Source of the DNA: HGM04593 sp045647885
Lineage (GTDB): Bacteria; Bacteroidota; Bacteroidia; Bacteroidales; Bacteroidaceae
Assembly (NCBI GenBank): GCA_045647885.1
Contig: JAZRMX010000022.1
Span: forward strand, 65,786-129,785
Length of the DNA stretch: 64,000 nucleotides
Direction of reading: 5' to 3'
Shown here piece after piece: positions 56,477 through 64,000 of this stretch; positions within the stretch are counted from its first letter, which is position 1, and each line of letters starts with the position of its first letter. Under the pieces are notes generated by a model. The model made no database searches and was not told the origin of the DNA. It was given only the letters and a program-made list of their open reading frames with translations. Made by a program: the position numbers and the translations under genes.

Positions 56477-57475
56477 TTATTTAAATGCGTCAGTAAGTAA
56501 TTTAATCTCTATAATGGGTGAAATACCCTCGTACAATATGTTGTAAACTGCGTCGATGATGGGGGTGTTTACGCGATAGTGCTCATTGATCTCCTTTATA
56601 CATTTTGCACCGTAGTAACCCTCGGCAATCATCTCCATCTCTATTTGTGCGCTCTTCACGGAGTAACCTTTTCCTATCATTGTACCGAACACACGGTTAC
56701 GGCTGAAGTTTGAATAACCGGTTACCAAGAGGTCGCCAAGATAGACCGAATCCATAATGGTGCGCTCGATGGGGTGTATTACGTTGATGAAACGGTTCAT
56801 CTCAATAACGGCGTTCGACATAAGCACAGCCTGGAAGTTGTCGCCATATTTGAGTCCGCTGCATATACCGGCTGCAATGGCGTAGATGTTCTTGAGTACC
56901 GAGCCGTACTCGATACCTACAACGTCGTCGCTTACAGAGGTCTTGATGAAGCTGTTTGAGAGTTTCTGTGCGAACTGTTTTGCGTGGTCGATGCTTGAAC
57001 AGCCTACAGTGAGGTAAGAAAGGCGTTCGAGAGCAACCTCCTCGGCGTGGCAGGGGCCAGCGATGGCAGCAATATTCTCGTAGGGTACCTTATAGGCTTT
57101 GTGGAAGTACTCCGATATTATAAGGTTTTCGTCGGGAACAATACCTTTGATGGCGTTCACGATGAACTTGTCCTCAAGGCTGGTCTTAAGCTTTTTGAGG
57201 TGGTTCTTTAAGTAAGGCGAAGGGGTTACGAACACCAGAATATCCGACTCTTTGACAATTTTGTTTATGTCAGAAGAGAAGTTTATTCTGTTTGTATCGA
57301 ATTTCACCGATGACAAGTATGCGGGGTTGTGACCGAGGCGTTTGAAATCCTCGATACGGTCGTCGCGTCTTATGTACCAGTTGATGCTTTCTACATTGCT
57401 CAACAATACTTTGGCTATGGCGGTAGCCCAGCTTCCGCCACCCATTATTGCTACGGTGGAATTAGTAAGGTCCAT
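56477..57475 (-). CDS. gpsA: NAD(P)H-dependent glycerol-3-phosphate dehydrogenase
   Basis: A 332-residue GpsA. N-terminal Rossmann domain with VAIMGGGSWATAIAKVL (about residues 8-24), VNAIKGI, and the C-terminal catalytic domain with IAGPCHAEEV, YGSVLKNIYAIAAGIC (catalytic Lys) and TGYSNFSRNRVFG. It reduces DHAP to sn-glycerol-3-phosphate for phospholipids. The GxGxWA motif reads GGGSWA. Placed between lysS (51 bases) and pgi (17 bases). Confidence 0.96.
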   Translation of the reverse strand: MDLTNSTVAIMGGGSWATAIAKVLLSNVESINWYIRRDDRIEDFKRLGHNPAYLSSVKFDTNRINFSSDINKIVKESDILVFVTPSPYLKNHLKKLKTSLEDKFIVNAIKGIVPDENLIISEYFHKAYKVPYENIAAIAGPCHAEEVALERLSYLTVGCSSIDHAKQFAQKLSNSFIKTSVSDDVVGIEYGSVLKNIYAIAAGICSGLKYGDNFQAVLMSNAVIEMNRFINVIHPIERTIMDSVYLGDLLVTGYSNFSRNRVFGTMIGKGYSVKSAQIEMEMIAEGYYGAKCIKEINEHYRVNTPIIDAVYNILYEGISPIIEIKLLTDAFK

Positions 57476-57526
57476 AATCTGATGTGTTTTGGTTAAATAT
57501 TATTACAAACTGTTGTTACACGGCAA

Positions 57527-59254
57527 TTATCCGAGTTTGCTAATCCACTCGGTAACCTCGTTTACAGAGGGTGTTGTGTAGCCAAGTTTGAATTTCTTGT
57601 TGATACCGCCGATTTCCTGTTGTATTTTCTGGGCGTTACCGTCTTTAAGGTCACTTACAAGGTTGTAGCCTGCTTTGTGCAGAACGGGAACCCACTCTTC
57701 GGGTACGCCGATGGCTGCGAATGCTGCAACGCCGTCCTTGGGAACTTTTTTCTCGGGGCGCATCTGCGGGAAGAAGAGTACTTCCTGTATGGTTGTCTGG
57801 CCTGTCATAAGCATTGCAAGGCGGTCCATACCTATACCCATACCCGATGTGGGGGGCATACCGTATTCGAGAGCGCGTACGAAGTCTTTGTCAATGAACA
57901 TAGCCTCGTCGTCGCCCTTCTCGCTCAAACGTAACTGCTCCTGGAAACGCTCAGCCTGGTCGATGGGGTCGTTGAGCTCGCTGTATGCGTTGCAGAGCTC
58001 TTTACCGTTTACCATAAGCTCGAAACGCTCGGTAAGGTCGGGGTTGCTGCGGTGACGCTTGCAGAGGGGTGACATTTCAATGGGGTAGTCGGTGATGAAG
58101 GTGGGCTGTATGTAGTTACCTTCGCAGAACTCGCCGAAGATTTCGTCGATAAGTTTTCCTTTACCCATTGTATCGTCTATCTCCATCTTGAGTTCCTTGC
58201 AGATTGCGAAGATTTCCTCCTCGCTCTTGCCGTTGAGGTCGTAACCGGTGAACTCCTTGATAGAGTCGAGCATTGTAACGCGACGGAAAGGTGCCTTGAA
58301 GCTGATGATGTTCTCGCCAACCTTTACGTCGGTTGTACCGTTTACATCGAGAGCTATCTTTTCGAGCATATTCTCGGTGAAGGTCATCATCCAGTTGTAG
58401 TCTTTATAGGCTACATAAATCTCCATACAGGTAAACTCGGGGTTGTGTGTACGGTCCATACCCTCGTTGCGGTAGTTCTTTGAGAACTCGTAAACACCCT
58501 CGAATCCACCCACGATAAGGCGTTTGAGGTAGAGCTCGTTGGCAATACGCAGGTAGAGGGGAATGTCGAGTGCGTTGTGGTGTGTGATGAAGGGGCGTGC
58601 AGCGGCTCCACCAGGAATAGACTGCAATACAGGGGTTTCAACCTCCATATATCCCTTGTTGTTGAAATATTCGCGCATAGAGCTGTATATCTTGTTGCGC
58701 TTGATGAAAATCTCTTTCACACCTTCGTTTACTGCCAAGTCTACATAGCGCTGGCGGTAACGCAATTCGGGGTCTTCGAATTTGTCGTATGCCACACCGT
58801 CCTTGTATTTTACGATGGGAAGGGGGCGTATGCTCTTTGAAAGTATGGTGAGCTCTTTAGCGTGTACGGTAATCTCGCCTGTCTGTGTGCGGAAGACGAA
58901 TCCTTTGATACCTACAAAGTCGCCAATGTCGAGAAGGCGTTTGAAGAGGGTGTTGTAACCGTCTTTGTTCTCACCGGGGCAGATATCATCGCGTGTGATG
59001 TATACCTGTATGCGGCCTTTTGAGTCCTGCAACTCTATGAATGAGGCTTTTCCCATTACACGGCGGCTCATCATACGGCCGGCGATGCACACTTCGCGTG
59101 CTTCGTCCTCGTCTTTGAACTCCTCTATTATATCAACAGAGAAAGCGTTAGTGGGGTACTCGGCTGCGGGGTAGGGCTCAATACCCATATTGCGCAACTC
59201 GGCAAGTGCTTCGCGGCGTACTATTTCCTGTTCGCTTAATTCTAGAATGTTCAT
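57527..59254 (-). CDS. lysS: Lysyl-tRNA synthetase (class II)
   Basis: A 575-residue class IIb LysRS, longer than the about 505 of E. coli. N-terminal OB fold (about 55-150; VCIAGRMMSRRVMGKASFIELQD), then class II core with motif 1 GYMEVETPVLQSIPGGAAARPF, motif 2 NEGMDRTHNPEFTCMEIY and motif 3 GMGIGMDRLAMLM. The extra C-terminal about 70 residues (EEWVPVLHKAGYNLVSDL ... INKKFKLGY) are a helical extension found in Bacteroidota. It charges tRNA-Lys. Confidence 0.98.
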   Translation of the reverse strand: MNILELSEQEIVRREALAELRNMGIEPYPAAEYPTNAFSVDIIEEFKDEDEAREVCIAGRMMSRRVMGKASFIELQDSKGRIQVYITRDDICPGENKDGYNTLFKRLLDIGDFVGIKGFVFRTQTGEITVHAKELTILSKSIRPLPIVKYKDGVAYDKFEDPELRYRQRYVDLAVNEGVKEIFIKRNKIYSSMREYFNNKGYMEVETPVLQSIPGGAAARPFITHHNALDIPLYLRIANELYLKRLIVGGFEGVYEFSKNYRNEGMDRTHNPEFTCMEIYVAYKDYNWMMTFTENMLEKIALDVNGTTDVKVGENIISFKAPFRRVTMLDSIKEFTGYDLNGKSEEEIFAICKELKMEIDDTMGKGKLIDEIFGEFCEGNYIQPTFITDYPIEMSPLCKRHRSNPDLTERFELMVNGKELCNAYSELNDPIDQAERFQEQLRLSEKGDDEAMFIDKDFVRALEYGMPPTSGMGIGMDRLAMLMTGQTTIQEVLFFPQMRPEKKVPKDGVAAFAAIGVPEEWVPVLHKAGYNLVSDLKDGNAQKIQQEIGGINKKFKLGYTTPSVNEVTEWISKLG

Positions 59255-59291
59255 TGTATGGTGTTTTATTTATTCTTTATTATAATATGTA

Positions 59292-60173
59292 TTATTCAAA
59301 CTCGTAGCTGTTGGAGCCAATCATCACTCCGTCGGCAAAAATGTAAAGGCGGTATGTGCCGGGTTGCAGGAATTCTTCAATGTCCCAGTACATGGTTACC
59401 TGCTGCTCTTCGCCGGTGTACTCTATCTCTTTCTTTATGGAGTAGCCAATTTCGCGGTTCTCATAAGTGAATGTGTTGTTGAGACTCTTTGTGAGTACCT
59501 CCTGCGAGGGTTGCAGAATGCGCGCATACACTGTTTTGTTACCGGTGGAGGCGGTTATGTTTTTGGTTATGGTAAAGCTTATCTCGAATTGTTTTGCACG
59601 TTTCAGCCTGTTTACCTCCTTGCCGCTCTTTTTAATGGTTCTCATTTTTATTCCCATAGCATCGAGTTGCGAAGCGAGGTTTACTATTTCGGACAGTTCC
59701 TCTTTTGCGCTCGACAGGGCGGTGATGGTTTTTGATGCTTCGCGATATTTCTCGTTGACACGCTTGTTCTCCTTCTTGAGGTCTTCGTTAATGGCGTTAA
59801 GCGAGTCTATTTGAATGATATAGCTACGTAGCACCGCACGCACGGTCTTGAGCTCTTTCTTCAGACGTGTGATTTCGGCTGCATTCTCCGATTTCGTCTG
59901 TTTCAGCTCTTCGAGCAACTGCTGTGTGCGCAGTTTCTCCTGCTCAAGCTTTATCTGCAACGAGTCGTTGGTGATGCGTACCTTCAGTTCGTCGTACTGG
60001 AGAGCGAAACTCGAGTATTCACTCTCGAGTTCCTCTTTCTCAATAGCGAAGAGTTCCTGCATCTGTGTGTTCTGCTGCTTGCTTTGCACAAGTAACAGGC
60101 CGAGGGCGACTGCTGTTGCTATGAGCACGCCGACAATCGTTATCAGAACAATTTTTTGACGCTTGTTCTCCAT
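59292..60173 (-). CDS. Membrane-anchored coiled-coil protein, unknown function
   Basis: A 293-residue protein. One N-terminal membrane helix (IVLITIVGVLIATAVALGLLL, about residues 8-28), a long coiled coil (about 40-170; heptads such as EEKLRTQQLLEELKQTKSE), then a beta-rich domain (about 190-293; RAKQFEISFTITKNITA, TVYARILQPSQEVL, YWDIEEFLQPGTYRLYIFADG). It looks like a periplasmic or cell-division-type spacer anchored in the inner membrane. Not a known family by eye; Bacteroidales relatives lie at the same place between valS and lysS. Function unknown. Confidence 0.8.
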   Translation of the reverse strand: MENKRQKIVLITIVGVLIATAVALGLLLVQSKQQNTQMQELFAIEKEELESEYSSFALQYDELKVRITNDSLQIKLEQEKLRTQQLLEELKQTKSENAAEITRLKKELKTVRAVLRSYIIQIDSLNAINEDLKKENKRVNEKYREASKTITALSSAKEELSEIVNLASQLDAMGIKMRTIKKSGKEVNRLKRAKQFEISFTITKNITASTGNKTVYARILQPSQEVLTKSLNNTFTYENREIGYSIKKEIEYTGEEQQVTMYWDIEEFLQPGTYRLYIFADGVMIGSNSYEFE

Positions 60174-60182
60174 AATTTATCT

Positions 60183-62933
60183 TTATTTTGAGAGTTTCTG
60201 TATGCTTTCCTTGAGCATCGCTATCTTTTCAGTAGCATCGGACTGTTTCTTGCGCTCTATGGCGATGATCTTCTCCGGTGCCTTGCTCACAAAGTTGGGG
60301 TTGTTCAATTTTGCCTCTACGCTCTTGAGGAATTTCTCGTGGTATGCGAGCTCTTCCTGCATTTTGGCAATCTCGGCATCCTTGTCAATGAGTGAGCCCA
60401 TAGGTACTGCAAACTCGGTGGTACCCACGCGGAACGAAACTGCTGTGTCGTCGGGCGAAGTTACGCTGTCGATTGCTGTGAGGTTACCCATCTTGGTGAG
60501 TACGCTCTCAAGGCCTGCTACGGGTGACTCGCCTACAATCTGGAGTGCGAGGGGTTCACGGGGTGAGAGGTTCTTCTGCTGGCGTATTGCGCGTATGTTA
60601 CCGATAACCTCTTTAAGAGCCGAAATCTTGCCGAGGAAATCCTCGTCGACAGGGCGGCAGAGCTCTTTTACGCTCTGTACCATAAGGCTCTCGCCATCCT
60701 TGCGGTCGTAGATAGACTGCCACAGCTCTTCGGTGATGAAGGGCATGAAGGGGTGGAGCAAGCGCAAGAGGCTGTCGAAGAATTTGAGTGTTGCCTCGTA
60801 GGTTGCTGCGTCTATGGGTGAGCCGTAAGCGGGCTTGATCATTTCGAGGTACCACGCCGAGAACTCGTCCCAGAAGAGGGTATATACGTTCATCAACGCC
60901 TCGTTGATACGGTATTTGCCGAACTGGTCGTCGAGCAGAGCTGCCGATTTTGCAAGTGTCTCCTCGAAGTAACGTATTGCGAGTTTAGAGCTTTCGGGCT
61001 GTTCAACCTCGTTGCTTACGTTCCAGCCCTTTACAAGGCGGAAGGCGTTCCATATCTTGTTGCAGAAGTTACGTCCCTGCTCGCAGAGGCTCTCGTCGAA
61101 GAGAATGTCGTTACCTGCGGGTGCAGAGAGCATAATACCCATACGCACGCCGTCGGCACCATATTTTTCAATGAGGTCGAGGGGGTTGGGTGAGTTTCCG
61201 AGCTGCTTGCTCATCTTGCGGCCGAGGTTGTCGCGCACGATACCTGTGAAATATACGTTGCGGAAGGGCTTCTCTCCCTGGTATTCGTAGCCTGCCATAA
61301 TCATACGGGCTACCCAGAAGAAGATGATATCCGGGCCTGTAACAAGGTCGTTTGTGGGGTAGTAGTAGCTAATCTCTTTGTTACCGGGGTCGAGTATACC
61401 GTTGAACAATGAGATGGGCCACAACCATGAGCTGAACCAGGTGTCGAGGGCATCCTCATCCTGCATCAACTGCTCGGCTGTGATGTTCTCGTATCCGGGC
61501 ATTGCCTGTGCAAGCTTGAGTGCCTCTTCTTTATTCTCGGCTACAACAAACTTTTCTGCCTCGCCTTCGGCTGTGGGGAGGAAGTATGCGGGAATGCGGT
61601 GTCCCCACCAGAGCTGGCGGCTGATACACCAATCCTGAATGTTGGTGAGCCAGTTGTTGTAGGTTGTTTTGTATTTTGTGGGGTAGAACTTGAGCTCGTC
61701 GTTCATCACAGGGGGGAGAGCGATTTCGGCAAAGTGCTGCATGTTGAGGAACCACTGCATACACAAACGGGGCTCTACGGCAGTGTCGGCGTTACGTTCA
61801 GAGTATCCCACCTTGTTGTCGTAGTCCTCAACCTTCTCCAGAAGACCTGCATTTTCGAGGTCGATAGCTATCTGCTTGCGCACCTCCATACGGTCCATAC
61901 CTACATACAAGCCTGCTGCCTCGCTAATGGTTGCATCGGCGTTGAATATGTCGATGGTCTCCAGGTTGTGTGTCTTGCCCAGCATATAGTCGTTGGTGTC
62001 GTGTGCGGGGGTAACCTTCAAGCAACCGGTACCGAACTCAATTTCCACATAACGGTCCTCGATAACGGGGATTGAACGGTTTACGAGGGGTACAATAACC
62101 TGCTTGCCTTTGAGCCAAGAGTTCTTGGGGTCTTTGGGGTTGATGCACATTGCGGTGTCACCCATAATGGTCTCGGGACGCGTTGTTGCAACAACTGCGT
62201 AACGACGGCCTTGTGCATCGCGGTGAAGTATCTGGTGTTTTACTGTGGGGTCGAAAGCGTCGGTGGGGGCAAGTGTAACTGCGTCGTTCTCCTCGCCGTC
62301 GGTGCTGCCGGCAGCTTCATCCACATAGTATTTGAGATAGTAGAGTTTGCTCTTCTCCTCTTTGTAAATAACCTCCTCGTTGCTGAGTGCTGTCTGCGCC
62401 TTGGGGTCCCAGTTTACCATACGAAGACCGCGGTAGATGAGGCCTTTGTTGTAGAGGTCGCAGAATACTTTTATAACGCTCTCGCTACGAACCTCGTCCA
62501 TTGTGAAGGCTGTGCGGTCCCAGTCGCACGGTGCACCAAGCTTGCGTAACTGTTTGAGGATGATACCACCGTGCTCCTCTTTCCACTCCCAAGCGTGTTT
62601 GAGGAACTCTTCACGGGTAAGGTCGCTCTTCTTTATACCCTGCTCGGCGAGTTTCTTAACCACCTTTGCCTCTGTGGCGATTGATGCGTGGTCGGTACCG
62701 GGTACCCAGCATGCATTCTTGCCCATCATACGCGCACGGCGTACAAGAATATCCTGTATGGTGTTGTTGAGCATGTGGCCCATATGCAACACTCCTGTTA
62801 CGTTGGGTGGGGGAATTACAATTGTGTAGGGCTCTCTCTCGTCGGGTTCTGAATGGAAAAGATTGTTCTTAATCCAGTATTCATACCATTTCTCCTCAAC
62901 TTCAGCGGGAATATAGGTGGTTGCTAAACTCAT
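60183..62933 (-). CDS. valS: Valyl-tRNA synthetase
   Basis: A 916-residue class Ia synthetase, in the normal range for ValRS. HIGH-like motif LHMGHMLN (about residues 48-55), the CP1 editing domain (about 190-370; TTRPETIMGDTA), the KMSKS-like motif GRKMSKQLGNSP, tRNA-binding domain and C-terminal coiled coil (about 850-914; AYHEKFLKSVEAKLNN) typical of ValRS. It charges tRNA-Val and edits mischarged Thr. The promoter is the minus -7 box at 62984, divergent from mazG. Confidence 0.98.
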   Translation of the reverse strand: MSLATTYIPAEVEEKWYEYWIKNNLFHSEPDEREPYTIVIPPPNVTGVLHMGHMLNNTIQDILVRRARMMGKNACWVPGTDHASIATEAKVVKKLAEQGIKKSDLTREEFLKHAWEWKEEHGGIILKQLRKLGAPCDWDRTAFTMDEVRSESVIKVFCDLYNKGLIYRGLRMVNWDPKAQTALSNEEVIYKEEKSKLYYLKYYVDEAAGSTDGEENDAVTLAPTDAFDPTVKHQILHRDAQGRRYAVVATTRPETIMGDTAMCINPKDPKNSWLKGKQVIVPLVNRSIPVIEDRYVEIEFGTGCLKVTPAHDTNDYMLGKTHNLETIDIFNADATISEAAGLYVGMDRMEVRKQIAIDLENAGLLEKVEDYDNKVGYSERNADTAVEPRLCMQWFLNMQHFAEIALPPVMNDELKFYPTKYKTTYNNWLTNIQDWCISRQLWWGHRIPAYFLPTAEGEAEKFVVAENKEEALKLAQAMPGYENITAEQLMQDEDALDTWFSSWLWPISLFNGILDPGNKEISYYYPTNDLVTGPDIIFFWVARMIMAGYEYQGEKPFRNVYFTGIVRDNLGRKMSKQLGNSPNPLDLIEKYGADGVRMGIMLSAPAGNDILFDESLCEQGRNFCNKIWNAFRLVKGWNVSNEVEQPESSKLAIRYFEETLAKSAALLDDQFGKYRINEALMNVYTLFWDEFSAWYLEMIKPAYGSPIDAATYEATLKFFDSLLRLLHPFMPFITEELWQSIYDRKDGESLMVQSVKELCRPVDEDFLGKISALKEVIGNIRAIRQQKNLSPREPLALQIVGESPVAGLESVLTKMGNLTAIDSVTSPDDTAVSFRVGTTEFAVPMGSLIDKDAEIAKMQEELAYHEKFLKSVEAKLNNPNFVSKAPEKIIAIERKKQSDATEKIAMLKESIQKLSK

Positions 62934-62983
62934 AGTATTTTTGAAATTATATAATTATTCCAATATAAAATTAAACTTAACTG

Positions 62984-62991
62984 CAAAGGTA
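62984..62991 (-). promoter_or_regulatory. -7 promoter box for valS
   Basis: CAAAGGTA reads TACCTTTG on the minus strand, about 50 bases before the valS ATG at 62933. Confidence 0.55.
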
Positions 62992-63011
62992 ACTCTTATT
63001 ATTAAATTTAT

Positions 63012-63019
63012 TACCTTTG
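63012..63019 (+). promoter_or_regulatory. -7 promoter box for mazG
   Basis: TACCTTTG on the plus strand, 22 bases before the mazG ATG. With the box at 62984 it makes two divergent, closely facing promoters. Confidence 0.55.
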
Positions 63020-63041
63020 TGCCATAAAAAAATACGAAAAT

Positions 63042-63827
63042 ATGCATAGTAGAAGTGAAATTTTGGCCTCTTTCGGTCGTTTTTTGGATGTTCTTGATGA
63101 GTTGCGCGAAAAATGCCCGTGGGACAGAAAGCAAACAAACGTGAGTTTGCGTCCGAATACTATTGAGGAGGTGTATGAATTGGCCGATGCAATTATTGCC
63201 GATGATACGCAGAATATATGTAAAGAGTTGGGCGATGTGCTCCTGCACGTTGCTTTTTATGCGAAAATTGCGCAGGAGCAGGAGGCTTTCGATATGAAGG
63301 ATGTGTGCGACCGCTTGTGCGAGAAGCTGATTTATCGCCATCCTCACGTCTTTGGTGAGGCGAAGGCCGAAACTGCCGGTGAGGTGTGCAAGAACTGGGA
63401 GCAGCTTAAAATGGCCGAGAAGGGTGGTAACAAAACTGTTTTAAGTGGTGTGCCTGTTTCTATGCCCTCACTCATAAAGGCTTACCGTATGCAGGAGAAG
63501 GCTGCCAATGTGGGCTTCGATTGGGACAAGAAAGAGGAGGTCTGGGATAAAGTATACGAGGAACTGGGTGAGTTGAAGGCTGAAATGGAGCGTGGCGACA
63601 AGGTTGCTGCCGAGAAGGAGTTTGGCGACTTTATCTTTAGTATTGTGAATGCCGGGCGTCTTTACGGTATGAACCCTGACACTGCTCTGGAGATGACCAA
63701 TAACAAGTTTCGCAACCGTTTTAATTTTGTTGAGGAGAAGGCAAAGGAGGCTGGAAAGTCCTTGCGCGATATGACTCTTGGCGAGATGGATGCCTTGTGG
63801 AACGAGGCGAAGGCTAAAGGGTTGTAA
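63042..63827 (+). CDS. mazG: Nucleoside triphosphate pyrophosphohydrolase MazG
   Basis: A 261-residue two-domain MazG. N-terminal domain with CPWDRKQTNVSLRPNTIEEVYELADAI (EExxE-type metal site) and ELGDVLLHVAFYAKIAQE; C-terminal domain with EELGELKAEMERGDKVAAEKEFGDFIFSIVNAGR. It hydrolyses NTPs and dNTPs to monophosphates, cleaning aberrant nucleotides and lowering ppGpp-related stress. No mazEF toxin neighbour here. Divergent from valS. Confidence 0.96.
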   Translation: MHSRSEILASFGRFLDVLDELREKCPWDRKQTNVSLRPNTIEEVYELADAIIADDTQNICKELGDVLLHVAFYAKIAQEQEAFDMKDVCDRLCEKLIYRHPHVFGEAKAETAGEVCKNWEQLKMAEKGGNKTVLSGVPVSMPSLIKAYRMQEKAANVGFDWDKKEEVWDKVYEELGELKAEMERGDKVAAEKEFGDFIFSIVNAGRLYGMNPDTALEMTNNKFRNRFNFVEEKAKEAGKSLRDMTLGEMDALWNEAKAKGL

Positions 63828-64000
63828 AAAAATGGTTCAGTCGCAAAAAGGTGTGGGCGCTCACCATATACGATACCAAACAATCTTGCTTTTGACTTCT
63901 CGGTGTTATTTGTCGGTTATTCTCTCATTGAAAATATATCTTTGACGTTCTTTGTCGCGCAAAGAACCAAACGCCCGGCACGCGAGTAAAATCAGTCGCT
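63828..64000. other. Right-edge intergenic region
   Basis: About 170 bases without a recognisable gene. It has a -7-like TATCTTTG at about 63937-63944 and the inverted repeat GTTCTTTG-TCGCG-CAAAGAAC at about 63949-63969. A minus frame is open from the edge inward to a TGA (residues ATDFTRVPGVWFFARQ), too short to call. Confidence 0.4.

Noticed and set aside
1..64000. Mobile elements, prophage, toxin-antitoxin or classical defence islands
   Set aside because: No transposase, integrase, terminal repeats, Cas, restriction or Abi genes are visible; the GIY-YIG/WYL pair alone is too little to call a defence system.

Overview
The window is a gene-dense chromosomal segment from a member of the Bacteroidales (Bacteroidota), most likely a gut or oral species. 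Evidence: many genes are preceded by the Bacteroidota -7 box TANNTTTG (or TANNTTCG) rather than a TATAAT box, and Shine-Dalgarno sequences are mostly absent. FeoA is fused to FeoB, L21 is long, and ribosomal L31 is the type-B (RpmE2) form. There are DUF5063, DUF2027-Smr, BspA-like LRR and kelch-SSS transporter proteins. The cluster order valS-(coiled coil)-lysS-gpsA-pgi-HAD and the fused NfnAB/GltD-like flavoprotein next to serS also fit this group. No phage, insertion sequence, CRISPR array or conjugative module is visible; the segment is mostly core genome.

Layout. 1-1270 holds a partial yihY-like gene (minus). 1.5-3.5 kb is groES-groL, followed by a Nudix hydrolase. 4.18-4.49 kb carries tRNA-Ser(GCU) and two identical tRNA-Glu(CUC) genes. 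4.5-8.2 kb (minus) is an iron/stress cluster: feoAB fusion, a di-iron hemerythrin protein, and a LuxR-type regulator with a degenerate receiver. 8.6-9.0 kb is a secreted proline-repeat protein. 9.2-15.0 kb (minus) is a sialic-acid (Neu5Ac) catabolic locus: an NagX/HGSNAT-like membrane acyltransferase, Neu5Ac lyase, N-acylglucosamine 2-epimerase, and a mutarotase-propeller/sodium symporter fusion. 15-17.7 kb has trmO, a WYL regulator, a GIY-YIG protein and a 54-residue ORF. 17.8-20.5 kb is ppdK.

20.7-32.7 kb contains RNA-modification genes (rlmD, RluA-type, RlmI-type), a NUC1 nuclease lipoprotein, rpmE2, a DEDD exonuclease with DUF5063, and the ftsK-lolA-like-trxB-manA run. 32.9-38.8 kb has rplU-rpmA, serS with the fused flavoprotein, and a MATE pump. 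38.9-41.4 kb is a four-gene ABC exporter operon with its own YtrA-type repressor and two paralogous membrane subunits. 41.6-45.8 kb is a RecB-nuclease/SF1 helicase, a lytic transglycosylase and udk. 46-49.9 kb is fba, then queA with an unusual leaderless LRR protein and a small lipoprotein. 49.9-50.4 kb is the longest gene-free stretch; it looks like a promoter-structured RNA-terminator unit in front of an unrecognised 113-residue gene. The rest is Smr/DUF2027, recX-comF, a small membrane protein, prmC-HAD-pgi-gpsA-lysS-coiled coil-valS, and mazG.

Together the genes cover central glycolysis (fba, pgi, ppdK, manA), amino-sugar scavenging, translation and tRNA/rRNA maturation, envelope upkeep and iron uptake. 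The least explained parts are the 50.05-50.24 kb RNA-like unit, the pseudo-receiver/hemerythrin/Feo operon, the GIY-YIG plus 54-residue pair, the mutarotase-symporter fusion, and two small promoter-plus-hairpin units near 8.45 and 15.9 kb.
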